This document shows, one piece after another, positions 61,508 to 64,000 of a DNA stretch of 64,000 bases. The position numbers and the translations under genes are program-made. How positions within the stretch are numbered: position 1 is the first letter of the stretch; each line of letters opens with the position of its first letter. Location: assembly GCF_003674095.1 (NCBI RefSeq), contig NZ_RDBF01000006.1, positions 1 through 64,000 on the forward strand, written 5' to 3'. The notes below the pieces were generated by a model. It did no database searches. It was not told the origin of the DNA and worked only from the letters and a program-made list of their open reading frames with translations. Origin of the DNA: Aeromicrobium phragmitis. Lineage in GTDB: Bacteria > Actinomycetota > Actinomycetes > Propionibacteriales > Nocardioidaceae.

Positions 61508-61580
61508 GCTCCCGTAGCCCAACGGCAGAGGCAGACGGCTTAAACCCGTCGCAGTGTGGGTTCGAATCCCACCGGGAGCA
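61508..61580 (+). tRNA. Class I tRNA with anticodon UAA (would read leucine UUA)
   Basis: The acceptor GCTCCCG (61508-61514) pairs with CGGGAGC (61573-61579). The anticodon stem GACGG/CCGTC encloses CTTAAAC, anticodon TAA. T-arm GTGGG-TTCGAAT-CCCAC is perfect and the discriminator is A. The variable loop is only GCAGT (5 nt), whereas leucine tRNAs are class II with a long variable arm. The D-arm (GCCC...GAGGC) is slightly irregular. CCA is not encoded. Whether LeuRS charges it is unknown. Confidence 0.85.
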
Positions 61581-61654
61581 CTCATGGGATCTCTCCAGCC
61601 GTGGTTCGGAGAGCAGCGTCCGACGCGTCGACCCAGCCAAGGGAGGAAACCCCG

Positions 61655-62314
61655 ATGCTGCCGAGGAACGAGCCCGAGCAGGCGTCGCCTCTCGTCGTCG
61701 CCGGGGCCACGATCCCCGTCTCCTCGTCGCGCCCCGCACGTGCGGAGTTGTGGGTGCAGGACGGCGTCATCACATACGTCGGCCGGGACCGGGAGGTCCG
61801 GCCGGCCGGGTCGTGCCTGGTGGATGCGCAGGGTGCATCCATCGTCCCGCTCGTCGTCGGCAGTGCGGATCGGCGCGGGCGGGAAGTGCCTCCGACCACT
61901 AACGAACTCGTGCCGGGTGCCCCAGGAACGTTTGCGGTCACGACATCTCGGGTCGGCCCCCGCGCCTTCGAGACGTGGATGATCATCCGGCCCGCGGACC
62001 TCGTCATGGTCGTGGTGGCCGGGCACGTGATGGCATGGCGCGGCGAGCCGACGGCCGCTAGCGGTCCCGAGGCGCCGTCCTGGTGCGGCACATGGGCCGA
62101 CGACTCCCATGCCCTCGAGCAGCACCTCTTGCCCGGCGGCAGATACAGCGAGACGCGGCACGGTCGGGCCGACGCCTACACGGGCAGCTACTGGACGTGC
62201 GGCGCGCATATCGTCTATCTCGACGACAGCGGCTTCTGGGCCTTCGGGGAACGATCCGGCGACGTGCTGTACCACGCGGACTTCGTCATGACGAGGCGAA
62301 CGACGCGTCAGTGA
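61655..62314 (+). CDS. Protein with amidohydrolase-like ends and a C-terminal Atu4866 domain
   Basis: A 219-residue protein; GGGAGGAAA lies before ATG 61655. Residues 15-60 (VVAGATIPVSSSRPARAELWVQDGVITYVG) look like the first beta-sandwich strand set of amidohydrolases, and residues 109-129 (RPADLVMVVVAGHVMAWRG) like their closing strands. The metal-binding barrel (HxH, Lys, His, Asp) is missing. Residues 142-215 (WCGTWADDSHALEQHLLPGGRYSET, then YTGSYWTCGAHIVYLDDSGFWAFG) form the Atu4866 domain, a small beta fold of unknown function. It may be a relic fused to a binding domain. Confidence 0.7.
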   Translation: MLPRNEPEQASPLVVAGATIPVSSSRPARAELWVQDGVITYVGRDREVRPAGSCLVDAQGASIVPLVVGSADRRGREVPPTTNELVPGAPGTFAVTTSRVGPRAFETWMIIRPADLVMVVVAGHVMAWRGEPTAASGPEAPSWCGTWADDSHALEQHLLPGGRYSETRHGRADAYTGSYWTCGAHIVYLDDSGFWAFGERSGDVLYHADFVMTRRTTRQ

Positions 62315-62345
62315 GGGCTGCGCGGTGCCCCCGAATCCCTACGAC

Positions 62346-62810
62346 CTAGCCGAGCGCCACGTCGAGTTCGCGTAGGCATGCGGATGCCCATTCGGTCACG
62401 GCCTGCGGATACGCGTCGTCAGGCCGTGCCAGGACGTCGACGGCCGTGACCCCCCAGCGTCGCGGCCAGTCCGGGTGGACGTGGTGACGATCGCCGACCG
62501 CGGCGTCCCGGCCGACCTTGGTGCCCGCCATCTGACGTCCGACAGCGCGGCGGAACGCGTCGATGGGGGGAGCGCCGGCGCTGAGCATGTCACGAAGCCC
62601 GTTGAGCAGCCCGTCGGCTGCCGACGGTGTGAGCCGCGACGGATGCTGCAGCTGGTAGCTCGCGATGGCGAAGTAGTGGGCGCGTTTGGCGGTCTCGGCG
62701 TCGATCCGAGGCAGGACGCGGTTCTCGATTTCCAGCAGCTCGTGGACGCGGGTCCAGCAGTCGCCGGACGGCGGCAGGACAGCGCCGCACTCCGTGCAAC
62801 TGTCGCTCAT
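62346..62810 (-). CDS. DUF5946-like zinc-ribbon protein
   Basis: A 154-residue soluble protein. An N-terminal CTECGAVLPPSGDC motif suggests a metal ribbon, followed by a helical domain (RVHELLEIENRVLPRIDAETAKRAHYFAIASYQLQHPSRL) and HHVHPDWPRRWGVTAVDVLA. I recognise the layout as DUF5946, without known function. The start overlaps the KTSC gene by 4 bases; the unit AraC-KTSC-DUF5946 is co-transcribed leftward. Confidence 0.75.
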   Translation of the reverse strand: MSDSCTECGAVLPPSGDCWTRVHELLEIENRVLPRIDAETAKRAHYFAIASYQLQHPSRLTPSAADGLLNGLRDMLSAGAPPIDAFRRAVGRQMAGTKVGRDAAVGDRHHVHPDWPRRWGVTAVDVLARPDDAYPQAVTEWASACLRELDVALG

Positions 62811-63028
62811 CGGTGCCCTTTCAATCGTCGGTAGGGGTAGGCGTCGCGGACGTTCTCGTTGAAGTAGCGGCCGATGCTCTCGGCGGAGACGAGCTCATCG
62901 TGCACCTCGCGAGGAACCGCGTCGAAACGGTAGATCGCACCCTTGTGGAACTCGACCTCGAGGGTGTGCGTGGTGTCGTCGTAGCCCACCGACCGCAGGC
63001 TCGAGCTCGACACGAGTGCTCGCTTCAT
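62807..63028 (-). CDS. KTSC-domain protein
   Basis: A 73-residue small domain: SSSLRSVGYDDTTHTLEVEFHKGAIYRFDAVP, then SIGRYFNENVRDAYPYRRL. It matches the KTSC pattern (the SS..G Y D initial strand, then L.V.F..G..Y.Y..VP, with GxYFNxxIR). KTSC modules are suggested to work with RNA or lysyl-tRNA synthetase-linked systems, but no activity is established. Overlaps genes on both sides by 4 bases. Confidence 0.88.
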   Translation of the reverse strand: MKRALVSSSSLRSVGYDDTTHTLEVEFHKGAIYRFDAVPREVHDELVSAESIGRYFNENVRDAYPYRRLKGHR

Positions 63029-63801
63029 GCCGCTTTCGCACCGGCGCGGCGCGTCTGGTCCGGCGTCTCTCCGAGCACGGCGCGGTACGACCGGGTGAAA
63101 TGGGCCTGATCGGCGTACCCGAGGTCCGCGGCTAGCGCGGCGAGGTCAGTGGCGGGGGTACCGAACAGTGTCGTCGCGGCGGCTTGGAGCCGCCGGCACT
63201 CGATGAGCCATTTCGGCGTGAGGCCGACGTGATCGTGCACGATCCGCCGAAGGTGCCGCTCGCCGACACCCAGCCGGGCCGCGAGATCGACGACCCGCAG
63301 GAGCTCGGCATCCTCTTCGGCGATGCGGCATGCTTCGTTGGCGAGGAGTCCCGCATCGTCGACGCGTCGCGCGAGCGGACGCAGCCAGCGCTGGAGGATC
63401 GTCGTGATGGTGGCGCGAGGATCGTCCGCGGACATCGCAGCGACCATCTCCTCGCTCGGCGCCGACGGCAGCGGCTCGCTGGAAGCGACCAGGGACACCG
63501 GTGGTGTCGCGGTCAGCATGCGTATCGCGGCCGGGCGCAACAGGATGCCGACCACCCACGAACGCCCGGTCAGTTCGCGGACCTGGACGCGGGGGTTGGT
63601 GCCGTGGAGCGACGCCTCGTCGGGACCGACGACGACGTTGCCGGCGGGATAGGTGAGGACGCGTTGCGGTCTGCTCTGGCCCTCCGGGACGTCCCATCGG
63701 GCGAGCCAGACATGGCGAACGAGCGGGTGAAGGGCCGGGTCGAAGCGGTCGAACCGGATTTCGGCATCGCCGGGATTGAGATGCCCTCGCGAGGTGACCA
63801 C
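63025..63801 (-). CDS. AraC-family transcriptional regulator
   Basis: A 258-residue protein, GTG start. The C-terminal AraC domain with two helix-turn-helices (ARLGVGERHLRRIVHDHVGLTPKWL and LAALAADLGYADQAHFTRSYRAVLGETP) follows an N-terminal cupin-like DUF6597-type region (HPLVRHVWLARWDVPEGQSRPQRVLTYPAGNVVV). Divergent from a VOC-family gene, which it likely controls together with its own operon. Confidence 0.93.
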   Translation of the reverse strand: MVTSRGHLNPGDAEIRFDRFDPALHPLVRHVWLARWDVPEGQSRPQRVLTYPAGNVVVGPDEASLHGTNPRVQVRELTGRSWVVGILLRPAAIRMLTATPPVSLVASSEPLPSAPSEEMVAAMSADDPRATITTILQRWLRPLARRVDDAGLLANEACRIAEEDAELLRVVDLAARLGVGERHLRRIVHDHVGLTPKWLIECRRLQAAATTLFGTPATDLAALAADLGYADQAHFTRSYRAVLGETPDQTRRAGAKAA

Positions 63802-63859
63802 CGCGCCCCCTGTCCGGTTTCTTCAAGATCGCGCCGTCGGCTCCGACGACGATGGGCCC

Positions 63860-64000
63860 ATGACCGAAAAGACTACGGCTGTCACGGGTGCTCACACGAC
63901 CCATGGAGTACCGCACGGCAGCACCTCGTTGACTCCGCACATCGTCGTCTCGCCCGCAACGAAGGCGTTGCATTTCTACCGCGAGGTCTTCGCCGCGATG
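63860..64000 (+). CDS. VOC/PhnB-like protein, 5' part only
   Basis: Only 47 codons fit before the window ends. The frame starts ATG and reads MTEKTTAVTGAHTTHGVPHG, then LTPHIVVSPATKALHFYREVF, the opening of a glyoxalase/VOC domain of the PhnB-like group (L.P.L.....A..FY...F). Metal residues lie beyond the end. Divergent from the AraC regulator. Confidence 0.75.
   Translation, partial: MTEKTTAVTGAHTTHGVPHGSTSLTPHIVVSPATKALHFYREVFAAM

Noticed and set aside
61591..61613. Hairpin CTCTCC/GGAGAG after the UAA tRNA
   Set aside because: Only 6 bp with an 11-base loop and no T tract; too weak to call a terminator.
1..64000. CRISPR arrays or prophage genes
   Set aside because: No regularly spaced repeats, cas genes, integrases or phage structural genes were seen. 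The holin-like domain at 54.1 kb is fused to a phosphatase and is not a phage lysis gene.

Overview
The window is GC-rich actinobacterial chromosome. Family assignments, many GTG starts and 4-nt stop/start overlaps all fit. A small one-helix protein directly ahead of nadD-rsfS-phosphoglycerate mutase, plus a GGTGGTCGAGTAG-type dispersed repeat, make Nocardioidaceae (Nocardioides or Aeromicrobium type) my best guess; this is inference. The first bases are the 3' end of a 5S rRNA followed by a strong terminator, so an rRNA operon ends at the left edge.

Left region (0.1-11.2 kb). Housekeeping genes (TPR protein, proA, small membrane protein, nadD, rsfS, histidine phosphatase) are interrupted between proA and nadD by a catabolic cassette: MHS-type transporter, alpha/beta-hydrolase, long Baeyer-Villiger monooxygenase and IclR regulator. 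The cassette looks built to oxidise a ketone to an ester and hydrolyse it. A divergent DMT transporter/TetR pair, a dispersed repeat and tRNA-Ala(GGC) follow.

Island (about 11.2-28.4 kb). Next to the tRNA lies a patchwork region with lower-GC stretches and decayed genes: a CocE-type esterase, QsdR-like TetR regulators, an acyl-CoA dehydrogenase and acyl-CoA ligase, a complete TRAP transporter, two tandem crotonase-fold proteins with 6-oxocamphor-hydrolase-like active sites, and an HSL-type esterase. Remnants of a third crotonase, a TetR gene, an IS3-type transposase and an SDR gene are also present. I read it as an undescribed uptake-and-degradation system, probably for an ester or carboxylate leading to a cyclic beta-diketone.

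Middle (28.4-38.4 kb). Mostly short stress or maintenance units: a MarR regulator with a divergent unknown gene, DUF421, Pyr_excise-type protein, cation/proton antiporter, UdgX, zinc alcohol dehydrogenase with small membrane proteins, and RecQ.

Polysaccharide locus (38.5-49.1 kb). Nucleotide-sugar dehydrogenase, epimerase, GlmS, secreted CE4 deacetylase and a lipoprotein form one leftward operon. It diverges from a membrane GT2 synthase, with a large LuxR-type ATPase regulator convergent to the synthase. Together they suggest a uronic-acid/amino-sugar exopolysaccharide.

Right region (49.2-64 kb). An SMR efflux pair, RibD-C-fold reductases with an HxlR regulator, the MetS/MetP importer, a holin-like/phosphodiesterase fusion operon, a DUF2975/XRE pair behind a 33-bp palindrome, Ppx/GppA, a 2-hydroxyacid dehydrogenase, an unusual class I tRNA with anticodon UAA, an Atu4866-domain protein, an AraC operon and a VOC protein cut by the window end.
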